From Sphingomonas melonis (lineage in GTDB: Bacteria; Pseudomonadota; Alphaproteobacteria; Sphingomonadales; Sphingomonadaceae), in the NCBI RefSeq assembly GCF_013409985.1, contig NZ_JACCBY010000003.1, positions 62,001 through 126,000 of the forward strand: a DNA stretch of 64,000 nucleotides, read 5' to 3'. Below the pieces are notes generated by a model that was given only the letters and a program-made list of their open reading frames with translations, did no database searches and was not told where the DNA came from. The translations under genes were made by a program, and so were the position numbers. This document shows positions 17,713 through 27,320 of the stretch, piece by piece (the stretch's first letter is position 1; every line of letters begins with the position of its first letter).

Positions 17713-18315
17713 TCAGCGATAGTTGAAGCTGATGCTGATCCGCTCGCCCTTGGCGGCATTGGGGACGACCTCGTGGCGCAGCCAGCTCTCCCACAGGAAG
17801 ACGCTGCCCGGCTTCGGCTCGGCATAGACGAAGGTGGCGTGGCTTTCGTCGGCGTCGGCGCGGCGGGTGGGGGCGGCCATCATCATCGGCAGCCGAGGGT
17901 CCTCCAGCTTGAGCGCGCCGGCGCCGGGCGGGGTCGCGACATAGATGGTGCCGCTGACCGCGCTGTGCGGATGGATATGGCCCGAATGATTGCCGCCGGG
18001 CTTGAGGACGTTGACCCACAGGCTGTCGAGCTTGAGCTTGCGGCCGCCGAGATCGAAGGCGCAGGCGTCGGCAAAGCGCGCGACATGCTTGTTGAGCAGC
18101 TTCACCAGATCGGCGAAGCGCGGGTCGCGCGACGGCAGATCGTTGAGCGAGGCATAGGAGGTATAGCCGCGATAGCCGTGCGCCTTCGACCAGGCGACGC
18201 CGGCGCGATCCTCGCGCGCGAGGTCGAGGCAGGCCTCTTCCAGTTCCTCAAGCAGCGCGGCGTCGCCGAGATCGTCCTCGTAGAAGCGGGTGGCGAACAG
18301 GGTGCGGACGGTCAT
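17713..18315 (-). CDS. TIGR02466-type 2OG-Fe(II) oxygenase
   Basis: A 200-aa protein matching the TIGR02466 group of putative 2-oxoglutarate/Fe(II) dioxygenases. It starts MTVRTLFATRFYEDDLG. The likely iron ligands lie in GNHSGHIHPHSAVSGTIYV and, near the C-terminus, LRHEVVPN, with a double-stranded beta-helix pattern in between. Its substrate is unknown. The start overlaps the pth stop as ATGA, making the pair a coupled unit. Confidence 0.85.
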   Translation of the reverse strand: MTVRTLFATRFYEDDLGDAALLEELEEACLDLAREDRAGVAWSKAHGYRGYTSYASLNDLPSRDPRFADLVKLLNKHVARFADACAFDLGGRKLKLDSLWVNVLKPGGNHSGHIHPHSAVSGTIYVATPPGAGALKLEDPRLPMMMAAPTRRADADESHATFVYAEPKPGSVFLWESWLRHEVVPNAAKGERISISFNYR

Positions 18316-18881
18316 TGTGCGAGCCTCAAAGCCACGTCGTTCATGAAGCGGACGTCGTCGCCCGCGGCGAGCCACGGCGCCTCCGCCCCGATCGCGCCGA
18401 GCATGTCGGCGAGCGGATCGAGTTCGGCCTTGGCGTAATTGCCCAGCACATGGCCGGTGACGCGGTCCTTGTGGCCGGGATGGCCGATGCCGATCCGCAC
18501 GCGGCGGAAGTCGGGACCGAGATGCTGGTCGGTCGAGCGCAGCCCGTTATGCCCGGCGGTGCCGCCGCCGCGCTTCACCTTGACCTTGAACGGCGCGAGG
18601 TCGAGTTCGTCGTGGAAGACGGTGAGCGCGTCGGGGCCGAGCTTGTAGAAGCGCAGCGCCTCGCCGATCGCGCGGCCGCTCTCGTTCATAAAGGTGGCGG
18701 GCTTGAGCAGCAGCACCTTCTGGTTGCCGACGCGGCCCTCCTGCGTCCAGCCCTGGAACTGCTTCCGGACCGGCGCGAAGCCGTGCATGTCGGCGATCAG
18801 GTCGACCGCCATGAAGCCGACATTGTGCCGGTGCATCGCATATTGCGGCCCCGGATTGCCGAGCCCGGCCCAGATCTGCAT
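18312..18881 (-). CDS. pth: Peptidyl-tRNA hydrolase
   Basis: Releases peptides from prematurely dropped peptidyl-tRNAs. It has 189 aa and the standard start MQIWAGLGNPGPQYAMHRHNVGF, with catalytic H19. The LLLKPATFMNESG segment carries the conserved Asn, and FHDELDL the conserved Asp, followed by KRGGGTAGHNGLRS. Gene order rplY-pth is a common bacterial arrangement; here a family B repeat lies between them. Confidence 0.96.
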   Translation of the reverse strand: MQIWAGLGNPGPQYAMHRHNVGFMAVDLIADMHGFAPVRKQFQGWTQEGRVGNQKVLLLKPATFMNESGRAIGEALRFYKLGPDALTVFHDELDLAPFKVKVKRGGGTAGHNGLRSTDQHLGPDFRRVRIGIGHPGHKDRVTGHVLGNYAKAELDPLADMLGAIGAEAPWLAAGDDVRFMNDVALRLAQ

Positions 18882-18899
18882 GACGCGTCCTATTCTTCC

Positions 18900-19009
18900 T
18901 CGTTACCCCGGACGTGTTCCGGAGGCCACTCCGCGGCTGGGAGACGGCTGGAGGCTCTGGCCATGCTCCTAGCCGCCCGGTGGACCCCGGAACAAGTCCG
19001 GGGTTACGG
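18900..19009. repeat. Family B palindromic repeat, copy 4 (diverged)
   Basis: 110 bp between pth and rplY. The arms carry CGTTACCCCGGACGTGTTCC on the left and GAACAAGTCCGGGGTTACGG on the right. Both have a T where the other copies have C or G, which leaves a T-T mismatch in the folded stem. The rest of the 211-bp intergenic stretch is unremarkable. Confidence 0.82.
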
Positions 19010-19092
19010 GATGGGCGGGATAAGAGCATGACCAACGAAAAAGGGCAGGGGAGCCTTCGCCACCCTGCCCCTCTTCGGTCCGGCAAAGGGGA

Positions 19093-19719
19093 TCAGCCCT
19101 CCGTCGTGTCTCCGGCGGCCGCATCGGCGACCTCGGCGTCGAGCGCCTCGTCGGCCGCGGTCGGCACGGTCGGCGGCACGATCGTGGCGATCGCGAAGTC
19201 GCGGTCGTCGATCGCCGGCTTCGCGCCCTTGGGCAGCGCGACGTCGCTGATGTGGATCGAATCGCCGATCTCGCGGCCCTTCAGCGAGATGGTGATCTCC
19301 GACGGGATGTTCGCCGCGTCGACGACCAGCTCGACCTCATGACGGGTGATGTTGAGCACGCCACCCTGCTTGATGCCACGGCATTCCTCTTCGTCCGCGA
19401 ACACCACCGGCACCGCGACGGTGACTTCGGTATGCTCGCCGATACGCAGGAAATCGACGTGGATCGGGCGATCGGTGACGGGGTGGAAGGTCACGTCCTT
19501 GGCCAGCGTGCGCTGTCCTTCGACCATGATGACCGAGGTCATGAAGTGACCGGTCATCAGCGCCTTGGTCAGCGCCTTCTCTTCGAGGTGAACCGAAGTC
19601 GGTTCCTTGTTCTGGCCGTAGATCACGGCGGGGACGCGGCCGTCACGACGCAGCGCCCGGGAGGCTCCCTTGCCAACCCGGTCGCGCGTCTCGGCTGCGA
19701 GCGTAATGGTGTCGCTCAT
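19093..19719 (-). CDS. rplY: 50S ribosomal protein L25, Ctc form
   Basis: 5S rRNA-binding ribosomal protein of the long two-domain L25/Ctc type, 208 aa. An L25 domain (about residues 1-95, [28 protein letters not shown]) is followed by a TL5/Ctc C-terminal domain ending in an acidic Ala-rich tail. The start [21 protein letters not shown] is typical, while the open frame before it reads through non-coding sequence. It precedes pth. Confidence 0.95.
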   Translation of the reverse strand: MSDTITLAAETRDRVGKGASRALRRDGRVPAVIYGQNKEPTSVHLEEKALTKALMTGHFMTSVIMVEGQRTLAKDVTFHPVTDRPIHVDFLRIGEHTEVTVAVPVVFADEEECRGIKQGGVLNITRHEVELVVDAANIPSEITISLKGREIGDSIHISDVALPKGAKPAIDDRDFAIATIVPPTVPTAADEALDAEVADAAAGDTTEG

Positions 19720-19838
19720 GCAGATAACCTTCCGAAACGTGCTAAAGTGTCTTTCCCGCGCCACGCCTCCAGGGATGACCATGGCCGGAAGCGGGGGCGC
19801 TTAGCCGATAGGGCGCGAAAAGACAAGATGGGGTCAAG

Positions 19839-19975
19839 TCCTCCCTCGCGTAGCGGGGGAGGGGGACCGCGGCCGCAGGCCGTGGTGGAGGGGGTGTTTC
19901 CGCAAAAGCAGATTTCGCCGTATCCTCCCCCTCCGTCACCGCTTCGCGGCGCCACCTCCCCCTGGTGGGGGAGGA
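19839..19975. repeat. Family A palindromic repeat, copy beside the TraB gene
   Basis: About 136 bp closely resembling the copy at 4111-4245: GCGTAGCGGGGGAGGGGGAC at the start, GGTGGAGGGGGTG in the middle, then CCGTATCCTCCCCCTCCGTC, and CTGGTGGGGGAGG at the end. It occupies most of the gap between the rplY start and the TraB/GumN stop, which it nearly touches (stop at 19977). Confidence 0.87.
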
Positions 19976-19976
19976 C

Positions 19977-20885
19977 TTAGTAGCGCACCCGTTCCGCCTT
20001 CACGCCCAGCTTCGCCAGTTGCGCCTGTACCGAATCGGGTCCCGCCAGATGGCCCGCGCCGACCGCGACGAACACCGTGCCCGGCTTGGCCATGCGCTGC
20101 TTGATCCACGCCGCCCAGCGCGCGTTGCGGTCGGTCAGCAGCACTTTGGCGACCTCGGGCGAGCTCTTCAGCTCGTCGTTCATCTCGCGGGCGAGCGCGT
20201 CGGGGTCGCCCTTCGCCCAATCGTCGACCATCGACGCCATCTGGTCGTTGAGCTTGGGCAGCTCGTCGACGGTGCTGACGAGGAAGTCGAGCTGCGCCTT
20301 GTCGGACAGGCTGCCGAAGAAGCCGAGTTGCTGTTCGGGCGTCTCCAGCCCGGTGAGCGCCTTGTCCGCCTGTTTCGCCGCGGCGGTGATCACCTGTTCG
20401 GGACCGTTGGTGCTGTCGTAGCCGAGCTTCGACAAGGGCGCGACCGACAGCTGCGTCGCCGCCAGCCACGGCTTGAACGTGTCGAGCGCGTTGGCCGGCA
20501 GGCCGAGGTCGGTCACCGCCTTGGTGAAGGCGGCGCGCTTGGCCTCGGGCAGGCGTTGGGTCAGCGGCGGCGTGCCGGGCGCGGCGACGCCGGTCGCCTG
20601 CACCAGCCCCTGCATCGCCGCGGGATCGGGCAGGACGATCTCCAGCTTGACCTCGTCGGACCGGTCGAACGCGGTCTTCACCGCCTCGTCGAACCAGGTG
20701 AGGCCGGGCTTGAGCACGTGGATCGTGCCGAACAGATAGACGGTCGTGTCCTTGTCCTTGACCACCCACAGCGCCGGATCGGCATCGTTGGCGGCGCGCG
20801 CCGGCTGGGCGGGCTGCTGCGCGCAGGCGGGGAGCGACAGGCAGAGCGCGATCGCCGACAGCGCGGCGCCAAGGGTTCGTATCAT
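19977..20885 (-). CDS. TraB/GumN family protein (lipoprotein)
   Basis: A 302-aa exported protein starting MIRTLGAALSAIALCLSLPACAQ; the LPAC sequence is a lipobox-like signal. The family's GTIH motif is present in VYLFGTIHVLKPGLTWFDEA, and the C-terminal catalytic-like element VFVAVGAGHLAG matches the second conserved motif. TraB/GumN proteins (PF01963) are proposed metal-dependent proteases of the TIKI/ChaN-like fold, in general poorly characterised. It diverges from glyQ with 93 bp between the starts. Confidence 0.88.
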   Translation of the reverse strand: MIRTLGAALSAIALCLSLPACAQQPAQPARAANDADPALWVVKDKDTTVYLFGTIHVLKPGLTWFDEAVKTAFDRSDEVKLEIVLPDPAAMQGLVQATGVAAPGTPPLTQRLPEAKRAAFTKAVTDLGLPANALDTFKPWLAATQLSVAPLSKLGYDSTNGPEQVITAAAKQADKALTGLETPEQQLGFFGSLSDKAQLDFLVSTVDELPKLNDQMASMVDDWAKGDPDALAREMNDELKSSPEVAKVLLTDRNARWAAWIKQRMAKPGTVFVAVGAGHLAGPDSVQAQLAKLGVKAERVRY

Positions 20886-20978
20886 GCGGGGACGACATCC
20901 ATGACTAAGGTGACGGCATAGCTAATGCCGGCCCGCACCACTTGCTAGACGCGGCCTCATCGGCCAAAGCCTCGCACG

Positions 20979-21848
20979 ATGGCTGCCACACCGCTTTCCT
21001 TTCAGAAGATGATCCTGACGCTCCATGATTACTGGAGCGACCGGGGCTGTCTGATCCTGCAACCCTATGACATGGAGATGGGCGCCGGCACGTTCCATAC
21101 GGCGACGACGCTGCGCGCGTTGGGGCCGGAGACGTGGAACGCCGCCTTCGTCCAGCCGTGCCGCCGGCCGACCGATGGCCGCTATGGCGAGAATCCCAAC
21201 CGGCTGCAGCACTATTACCAGTATCAGGTGATCCTGAAGCCGTCGCCGGCCGACCTGCAGGAGCTGTATCTCGGCAGCCTCGCCGCGATCGGCGTCGACA
21301 TGACCCGCCACGACATCCGCTTCGTCGAGGACGATTGGGAATCGCCGACGCTGGGCGCCTGGGGGCTGGGCTGGGAGGTCTGGTGCGACGGCATGGAGGT
21401 GACGCAATTCACCTATTTCCAGCAGATGGGCGGGTTCGACATGAAGCCGGTCGCGGGCGAGCTGACCTACGGGCTCGAACGGCTGGCGATGTATATTCAG
21501 GACGTCGACAACGTCTACGACCTGGCGTTCAACGATGCCGGCGTCACCTACGGCGACGTGTTCCTCGAGAACGAGCGGCAGATGTCGACGTGGAATTTCG
21601 AGGTCGCCGACACCGCGAGCCTGTTCGACCTGTTCAAGAAGGCGGCGGCGGAGTGCGAGAACAGCCTCGCCGCGGGTCTCGCGATCCCGGCGTACGAGCA
21701 GGCGATCAAGGCGAGCCATACGTTCAACCTGTTGCAGGCGCGCGGCGTGATCTCGGTCGCCGAGCGGCAGGCCTATATCGGCCGCGTCCGCGACCTCGCC
21801 AAGGGCGCCTGCGCGGCGTGGATGGACAAGAACGGATGGACGGCGTGA
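20979..21848 (+). CDS. glyQ: Glycine-tRNA ligase alpha subunit
   Basis: Alpha chain of the bacterial heterotetrameric glycyl-tRNA synthetase (289 aa), carrying the class II catalytic core. Canonical segments are [54 protein letters not shown] (residues 52 onward), and [11 protein letters not shown] and [18 protein letters not shown]. The C-terminus ends DKNGWTA. Its partner glyS lies downstream, separated by a DUF559 gene and repeats, which is unusual because the two normally adjoin. Confidence 0.97.
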   Translation: MAATPLSFQKMILTLHDYWSDRGCLILQPYDMEMGAGTFHTATTLRALGPETWNAAFVQPCRRPTDGRYGENPNRLQHYYQYQVILKPSPADLQELYLGSLAAIGVDMTRHDIRFVEDDWESPTLGAWGLGWEVWCDGMEVTQFTYFQQMGGFDMKPVAGELTYGLERLAMYIQDVDNVYDLAFNDAGVTYGDVFLENERQMSTWNFEVADTASLFDLFKKAAAECENSLAAGLAIPAYEQAIKASHTFNLLQARGVISVAERQAYIGRVRDLAKGACAAWMDKNGWTA

Positions 21849-22372
21849 CTATTCCTCCCCGGCACGGAGTACCGGGCCGGATCGTTCCCCGAACGATCCT
21901 TGAACATGCGGGGCATGTTCAACCCGGTACTGGGGACCGTCGCGCGCAGCGCGATGGTGGAGGGGGTTCTCCGCGCACGCTCCGCCCCGAGACGGCCATT
22001 GCGCGCAGATTGCGCAAGGCGATGAGCTTGCCCGAAATTCTCCTTTGGCAGCGGCTGAAGGGGCAACAGGCGGGCGTGAAGTTCCGCAAACAGCATCCCG
22101 TCGGCCCCTATGTCGCCGACTTCTATTGCAGCGCCACCCGTACCGTGATCGAGGTGGACGGCGACGCGCATAGCCGTGCGGATCGGCCCGAGCGCGATGC
22201 GGATCGCGACGCGTTCCTGATCGGGAACGGCTATCGCGTTCTGCACATACCGGCGGTCGACGTGCTCCGCGACGCCGATGCCACGGCCAACGCGATCGCC
22301 GCGCTTGCGGCCACCCCCCTCCACCGCCAGCCTTTGGCTGACGGTCCCCCTCCCCGTGCCGGGGAGGAATGA
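21845..22372 (+). CDS. DUF559-domain protein (PDDEXK/Vsr-like fold) between glyQ and glyS
   Basis: A DUF559 protein: conserved [53 protein letters not shown], and the [12 protein letters not shown] end. The D-(E/x)-V-D-G core resembles the Vsr endonuclease fold, but no DNA cleavage has been shown for this family. The start is uncertain: a GTG overlaps the glyQ stop (GTGA), but the first 50 codons would be repeat DNA; TTG at 22010 or ATG at 22022 are alternatives. The last 19 residues are encoded by repeat. It is flanked by inverted halves of a family A repeat. Confidence 0.75.
   Translation: MTIPPRHGVPGRIVPRTILEHAGHVQPGTGDRRAQRDGGGGSPRTLRPETAIARRLRKAMSLPEILLWQRLKGQQAGVKFRKQHPVGPYVADFYCSATRTVIEVDGDAHSRADRPERDADRDAFLIGNGYRVLHIPAVDVLRDADATANAIAALAATPLHRQPLADGPPPRAGEE
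21853..21975. repeat. Left half of a family A repeat flanking the DUF559 gene
   Basis: Starts CCTCCCCGGCACGG and ends GATGGTGGAGGGGGTT. The reverse complement of the right half (22311-22368) starts the same way, CCTCCCCGGCACGG, and ends GGCGGTGGAGGGGGG, so the two are terminal inverted repeats. The left half has an extra 64-bp palindromic insert (see 21868-21931). Confidence 0.8.
21868..21931. other. Three-way-junction-forming sequence in the left repeat
   Basis: An outer stem AGTACCGGG (21868-21876) pairs with CCCGGTACT (21923-21931). Inside it are two perfect hairpins: GGATCGTTC CCC GAACGATCC (21879-21899) and TTGAACATGC GGG GCATGTTCAA (21900-21922). Together these would fold as a cloverleaf-like cruciform or RNA. 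The pairing is exact by reading. Confidence 0.75.
22311..22368. repeat. Right half of a family A repeat flanking the DUF559 gene
   Basis: Carries CCCCCTCCACCGCCAGCC, a hairpin-like AGCCTTTGGCT, ACGGTCCCCCTCCCCGTGCC and GGGGAGG. It encodes the C-terminal residues of the DUF559 protein, whose stop (22370-22372) lies just past the repeat, and ends 11 bp before the glyS ATG. The terminal GGGGAGG may serve glyS as Shine-Dalgarno sequence. Confidence 0.8.
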
Positions 22373-22379
22373 GAAGATC

Positions 22380-24545
22380 ATGACCGATTTCCTGCTCGAA
22401 CTGCGTTCCGAAGAGATCCCTGCGCGGATGCAGGACAAGGCGCGCGACGATCTCGCGCGGCTGTTCGCCGCCGAACTGGCCAAGGCCGGTCTCGCCGCCG
22501 GATCGCTCGTCACCTATGCGACGCCGCGACGGCTGGTGCTGATCGCGCGCGATCTGCCGGCCGAGACGCAGCCGGTGTCCGAAGAGCTGAAGGGCCCCAA
22601 GGCGAGCGCGCCGCCGCAGGCGCTCGAAGGCTTCCTGCGCAAGACCGGGCTGACCCGCGAGCAGCTCGTCGAGCGTGACGGCGTGCTCTATGCGGTGACC
22701 GACAAGCCCGGTCGCGCCACGACGGCGGTGCTCGCCGAGGCGATTCCCGCGATCATCCGCGGCTTCCCCTGGCCCAAGTCGATGCGCTGGGGCGCGGCCT
22801 CCGCCTCGACCGAGTCGCTGCGCTGGGTGCGGCCGCTGCACGGCATCGTCGCGCTGTTCGGCGAGGAGCTGGTCGAGGTCGAGATCGCTGGCATCCGTTC
22901 CGGCTTCGCGACCTTCGGGCATCGCTTCCATCATCCGGGGCAGATCACGATCGGCTCGGCGGCGGATTATGTCGAGAAGCTGCGCGCCTGCCACGTCATC
23001 GTCGACCAGGACGAGCGCCGCGCGCTGATCCGCGAGCGCGCCACCGCGCTGGCCGCCGAGGCGGGGCTGGTGCTGGTCGCGGACGAGGGGCTGGTCGCGG
23101 AGAATGCCGGGCTGACCGAATGGCCGGTGCCGCTGCTCGGCCGCTTCGATGCCGACTTCCTCACCGTGCCGCCCGAGGTCATCCAGCTCACCGCGCGGGT
23201 GAACCAGAAATATTTCGTCTGCCGCGATGCGGATGGCGCATTGGCCAATGCCTTCGTCTGCACCGCCAATATCGAGGCGACAGACGGCGGCGTGCAGATC
23301 GTCGAGGGCAATCGCAAGGTGCTCGCGGCGCGGCTGTCCGATGCGCGCTTCTTCTACGAGACCGACCTGAAGACGCCGCTGGAAGCGCAGGCGCAGAAGC
23401 TGGCGAACATCGTTTTCCACGAGAAGCTCGGTACGGTCGCCGACAAGGTCGATCGCGTGGCGAAGCTGGCGCGGTGGCTGGTGGAAGAGGGGATCGTCCA
23501 ATCTCCCTCTCCCCTTGTGGGAGAGGGAAGGGGCCCGCTCGCGTCAGCGATCGGGAAGGGTGAGGGGGATAGCGCATCCCTGGCCACTCCCCCTCACCCT
23601 TCCGCGCCTTCGGCGCTCCCTCCCTCTCCCACAAGGGGAGAGGGAATGACGCTCGCCGATATGGCGGAGCGTGCGGCGCGGCTCGCCAAGGCGGACCTCG
23701 TCACCGGCATGGTCGGCGAATTCCCCGAATTGCAGGGCCTGATCGGCGGTTATTACGCCGCCGCGCAGGCCGAGCCGCATGCGGTCGCCGAGGCGGTGCG
23801 CGATCATTACAAGCCGGTCGGGCAGGGCGACGACGTCCCGACCGCGCCGGTGACGGTGGCGGTGTCGCTGGCGGACAAGCTCGACAGCATTACCCAGTTC
23901 TTCGGCGCCGAGCTGCGTCCGAGCGGATCGAAGGACCCGTTCGCGTTGCGGCGTTCGGCGCTGGGCGTGATCGCGCTGATCCTCGACAACGGACTACGCT
24001 TTCCGCTGAGCGGCGCGGTGGATCGCGAGGTGCTCGACTTCCTCGCCGATCGCCTCAAGGTGCAGCAGCGCGAGGCCGGCGTCCGCCACGACCTGATCGA
24101 CGCGGTGTTCGCGCTCGGCGGCGAGGACGATCTCGTCCGCCTGCTCGCCCGCGTCCACGCCTTGCAGGCGTTCGTCGCGACCGAGGACGGCGCCAATCTG
24201 CTCGCCGGCTACAAGCGCGCGGCCAACATCCTCAAGAAGGAAGGCTATGCGGCTGCCGGCGACGGCGTCGCGCCACCGCCGGCCTATACGCCCGAACCCG
24301 CCGAGGCCGCGCTGATCGCCGCGCTCGACGTCGCCGAGCCCGCCGCCACCGCGGCGGTTGCGGCGGAGGATTTCGAGGGCGCGATGGCGGCGCTCGCGTC
24401 GTTGCGCGCGCCGATCGACGCGTTCTTCGACGATGTCACCGTCAACGATCCCGAGCCCGCCGTGCGTGCGCGGCGGCTGGCGTTGCTCGACCGGGTGCGC
24501 GCCGCGGTGCATGCGGTGGCGGATTTCTCGAAGATCGAGGGATAG
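22380..24545 (+). CDS. glyS: Glycine-tRNA ligase beta subunit with an in-frame palindromic insertion
   Basis: Beta chain of glycyl-tRNA synthetase, 721 aa, with tRNA-binding, HD-like and anticodon-binding regions. The start MTDFLLELRSEEIPARMQ, SMRWG, QKYFVCRDADG, FFYETDLKTPLE and LAKADLVTGMVGEFPELQG are canonical. Between KLARWLVEEG and ADMAERAARLAKADLV about 48 residues (375-422) are encoded by a family C palindrome: PSPLVGEGRG, then a mirrored PPSPTRGEG. The frame stays open, so the protein is likely made with this extra loop. Removing it gives about 673 aa, near normal size. Confidence 0.95.
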   Translation: MTDFLLELRSEEIPARMQDKARDDLARLFAAELAKAGLAAGSLVTYATPRRLVLIARDLPAETQPVSEELKGPKASAPPQALEGFLRKTGLTREQLVERDGVLYAVTDKPGRATTAVLAEAIPAIIRGFPWPKSMRWGAASASTESLRWVRPLHGIVALFGEELVEVEIAGIRSGFATFGHRFHHPGQITIGSAADYVEKLRACHVIVDQDERRALIRERATALAAEAGLVLVADEGLVAENAGLTEWPVPLLGRFDADFLTVPPEVIQLTARVNQKYFVCRDADGALANAFVCTANIEATDGGVQIVEGNRKVLAARLSDARFFYETDLKTPLEAQAQKLANIVFHEKLGTVADKVDRVAKLARWLVEEGIVQSPSPLVGEGRGPLASAIGKGEGDSASLATPPHPSAPSALPPSPTRGEGMTLADMAERAARLAKADLVTGMVGEFPELQGLIGGYYAAAQAEPHAVAEAVRDHYKPVGQGDDVPTAPVTVAVSLADKLDSITQFFGAELRPSGSKDPFALRRSALGVIALILDNGLRFPLSGAVDREVLDFLADRLKVQQREAGVRHDLIDAVFALGGEDDLVRLLARVHALQAFVATEDGANLLAGYKRAANILKKEGYAAAGDGVAPPPAYTPEPAEAALIAALDVAEPAATAAVAAEDFEGAMAALASLRAPIDAFFDDVTVNDPEPAVRARRLALLDRVRAAVHAVADFSKIEG
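23502..23646. repeat. Family C palindromic repeat inside glyS
   Basis: About 145 bp with outer arms CCCTCTCCCCTTGTGGGAGA at the left and CTCTCCCACAAGGGGAGAGG at the right, and inner arms GGAAGGGTGAGGGGGAT and CCCCCTCACCCTTCC. It is nested entirely within the glyS coding sequence and contains no stop in the glyS frame. A related copy is at 56758-56845. Confidence 0.87.
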
Positions 24546-24631
24546 CGCCCGCCGTTCCGACGTTTCCGGACCGATCGATATGTCTCTCTTCCTCCCCGGG
24601 ACAGACATCAGACCGTAGCTAAGGACCAGCG

Positions 24632-27289
24632 ATGACCCAATACGTGTACCGTTTCGGTGGCGGCGTTTCGGACGGCGGGAAGGGCGACAAGAATCTGCTC
24701 GGCGGCAAGGGCGCGAACCTTGCCGAGATGGCATCGATCGGCCTGCCGGTGCCGCCGGGCTTCACCATCTCGACCGCGATGTGCACGCGCTATTACGAGG
24801 AGGGGGAGCAATTCCCGCAAAGCCTGCGCGACGAGGTGGCGCAGGGGATCGCGCATATCGAGGGGATCACCGGCAAGACCTTCGGCGATGCCGCCAATCC
24901 TTTGCTCGTCTCGGTGCGCTCGGGCGCGCGCGTGTCGATGCCGGGGATGATGGACACCGTCCTCAACCTCGGGCTCAACGACGCGACCGTCGAGGGGCTC
25001 GCCGTCAAGTCGGGCGACGAGCGCTTCGCGTGGGACAGCTATCGCCGCTTCATCCAGATGTATGCCGACGTGGTGCTCGAGCTCGATCACGGCGCGTTCG
25101 AGGAAGCGCTGGAGATCGCCAAGGAAGACAACGGCTTCACCCTCGACACCGAATTGACCGCGACCGACCTCAAGGCGCTGGTCGCCGAATATAAGGGGCT
25201 GGTCGAGAAGGAATGGGGCAAGCCCTTCCCGCAGGACGTGCACGACCAATTGTGGGGCGCGGTCGGCGCGGTGTTCGGCTCGTGGCAGTCGGAGCGGGCG
25301 AAGGTCTATCGCCGCTTGAACGACATCCCCGCCGACTGGGGCACTGCGGTCAACGTCCAGGCGATGGTGTTCGGCAATATGGGCGACACCTCGGCGACCG
25401 GCGTCGCCTTCACCCGCGATCCGTCGAAGGGCGATCGCGCCTATTATGGCGAATTCCTGATCAACGCGCAGGGTGAGGACGTCGTCGCCGGCATCCGCAC
25501 GCCGCAATATCTGACCAGGGCGGCGCGCGAGGAGGCGGGCGCCAAGGCGCCGTCGATGGAAGAGGCGATGCCCGAGGTCTATGCCGAGCTGGCGGCGGTG
25601 TTCGACCGGCTCGAGACGCATTATCGCGACATGCAGGACATCGAATTCACCGTCGAACAGGGCAAGCTCTGGATGCTCCAGACGCGCGCGGGCAAGCGCA
25701 CCGCCAAGGCGGCGCTCAAGATCGCGGTCGACATGGCGAACGAAGAGCTGATCACCCGCAACGAGGCGATCCTGCGCGTCGATCCCATGGCGCTCGACCA
25801 GCTGCTGCACCCGACGCTCGATCCCGATGCGCCGCGCGACGTGATCGCCAAGGGCCTGCCCGCCTCGCCGGGCGCCGCCTCGGGCACCGTCGTGTTCGAA
25901 GCCGACACCGCCGAGAAGCGCAAGGCGGCGGGCGATGCGGTCATCCTCGTCCGCGTCGAGACCAGTCCCGAGGACATCCACGGCATGCATGCCGCGACCG
26001 GCATCCTCACCGCGCGCGGCGGCATGACCAGCCACGCTGCGGTGGTGGCGCGCGGCATGGGCCGGCCGTGCGTCTCGGGCGCGGGGTCGCTGTCGATCTC
26101 GGCCAAGGACAAGGTGATGAAGGTCGCCGGCCGCGAGATCCGCGAGGGTGACACGATCACCATCGACGGCACCAGCGGCGAGGTGATGTTCGGATCGGTC
26201 GCGACGGTACAGCCCGAGCTGGCCGGCGACTTCGGCGTGCTGATGGAATGGGCCGACGGCGTGCGCCGGCTCAAAGTCCGCGCCAATGCGGAAACGCCGC
26301 TCGACTGCCAGACCGCGCGCGATTTCGGCGCCGAGGGCGTCGGCCTGTGCCGCACCGAACATATGTTCTTCGAGGCCGACCGGATCACGGCGGTGCGCCA
26401 GATGATCCTCGCCGCCGACGAGAAGGGGCGTCGCGCCGCGCTCGAGAAGCTGCTGCCGGCGCAGCGCAGCGACTTTACCGCGATCTTCGAGGTGATGGTC
26501 GGCCTGCCGGTGACGGTGCGGCTACTCGATCCGCCGCTGCACGAATTCCTGCCGCACGAGGAGAATGAGTTCGCCGAGGTCGCCGCCGCTGCCGACGTCG
26601 ATGTCGAGGTGCTCAAGCGCCGCGCCACCGAACTGCACGAATTCAACCCGATGCTCGGCCATCGCGGTTGCCGGCTCGGCGTGACCTATCCGGAAATCTA
26701 CGAGACGCAGGCGCGGGCGATCTTCGAGGCGGCGCTCGACGTCGCGGAGAAATCGGGCAAGGCGCCGATCCCCGAGGTAATGATTCCGCTGGTCGCGACC
26801 AAGCGCGAGCTCGACCTGATGAAGGCGGTCGTCGACAAGGCGGCGCAGGCGGTGTTCGCCGAGCGCGGCAAGACGATCGAGTATCTGGTCGGCACGATGA
26901 TCGAACTGCCGCGCGCGGCGCTGAAGGCGGGCGAGATCGCCGAGACGGGCGAGTTCTTCTCGTTCGGCACCAACGACCTGACGCAGACGACGCTGGGCGT
27001 CAGCCGCGACGATGCGGCGCGCTTCCTCGGCGCCTATGTCGAGCAGGGCATCTACGCCAAGGACCCGTTCGTCAGCCTCGACGTCGAGGGCGTCGGCGAG
27101 CTGGTCGAGCTGGCGGCGGAGCGCGGGCGCAAGACGCGGCCCGACATCAAGCTCGGCATCTGCGGCGAACATGGCGGCGATCCGGCGAGCATCGCCTTCT
27201 GCGAGAAGGTGGGCCTCGATTACGTCTCGGCCTCGCCGTACCGTGTGCCGATCGCGCGACTGGCCGCGGCGCAGGCTGCGCTGAAGTAA
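24632..27289 (+). CDS. ppdK: Pyruvate, phosphate dikinase
   Basis: Interconverts pyruvate, ATP and phosphate with PEP, AMP and pyrophosphate. The 885 aa are arranged as an N-terminal ATP-grasp domain ([23 protein letters not shown]), a phosphohistidine domain with [21 protein letters not shown] (swivelling H468), and a C-terminal PEP/pyruvate barrel with [27 protein letters not shown] and [11 protein letters not shown] (C844). All catalytic segments are intact. It stands alone, downstream of glyS by 86 bp. Confidence 0.97.
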   Translation: MTQYVYRFGGGVSDGGKGDKNLLGGKGANLAEMASIGLPVPPGFTISTAMCTRYYEEGEQFPQSLRDEVAQGIAHIEGITGKTFGDAANPLLVSVRSGARVSMPGMMDTVLNLGLNDATVEGLAVKSGDERFAWDSYRRFIQMYADVVLELDHGAFEEALEIAKEDNGFTLDTELTATDLKALVAEYKGLVEKEWGKPFPQDVHDQLWGAVGAVFGSWQSERAKVYRRLNDIPADWGTAVNVQAMVFGNMGDTSATGVAFTRDPSKGDRAYYGEFLINAQGEDVVAGIRTPQYLTRAAREEAGAKAPSMEEAMPEVYAELAAVFDRLETHYRDMQDIEFTVEQGKLWMLQTRAGKRTAKAALKIAVDMANEELITRNEAILRVDPMALDQLLHPTLDPDAPRDVIAKGLPASPGAASGTVVFEADTAEKRKAAGDAVILVRVETSPEDIHGMHAATGILTARGGMTSHAAVVARGMGRPCVSGAGSLSISAKDKVMKVAGREIREGDTITIDGTSGEVMFGSVATVQPELAGDFGVLMEWADGVRRLKVRANAETPLDCQTARDFGAEGVGLCRTEHMFFEADRITAVRQMILAADEKGRRAALEKLLPAQRSDFTAIFEVMVGLPVTVRLLDPPLHEFLPHEENEFAEVAAAADVDVEVLKRRATELHEFNPMLGHRGCRLGVTYPEIYETQARAIFEAALDVAEKSGKAPIPEVMIPLVATKRELDLMKAVVDKAAQAVFAERGKTIEYLVGTMIELPRAALKAGEIAETGEFFSFGTNDLTQTTLGVSRDDAARFLGAYVEQGIYAKDPFVSLDVEGVGELVELAAERGRKTRPDIKLGICGEHGGDPASIAFCEKVGLDYVSASPYRVPIARLAAAQAALK

Positions 27290-27320
27290 GGGGCAGGGGG
27301 CGAGCCGTACCCTCATCCGC

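Noticed and set aside
24608..26362. 584-codon open frame antisense to ppdK
   Set aside because: High-GC artefact of a long conserved gene; composition is Arg/Ala/Gly/His-rich with no domain, and the sense frame is clearly PPDK.
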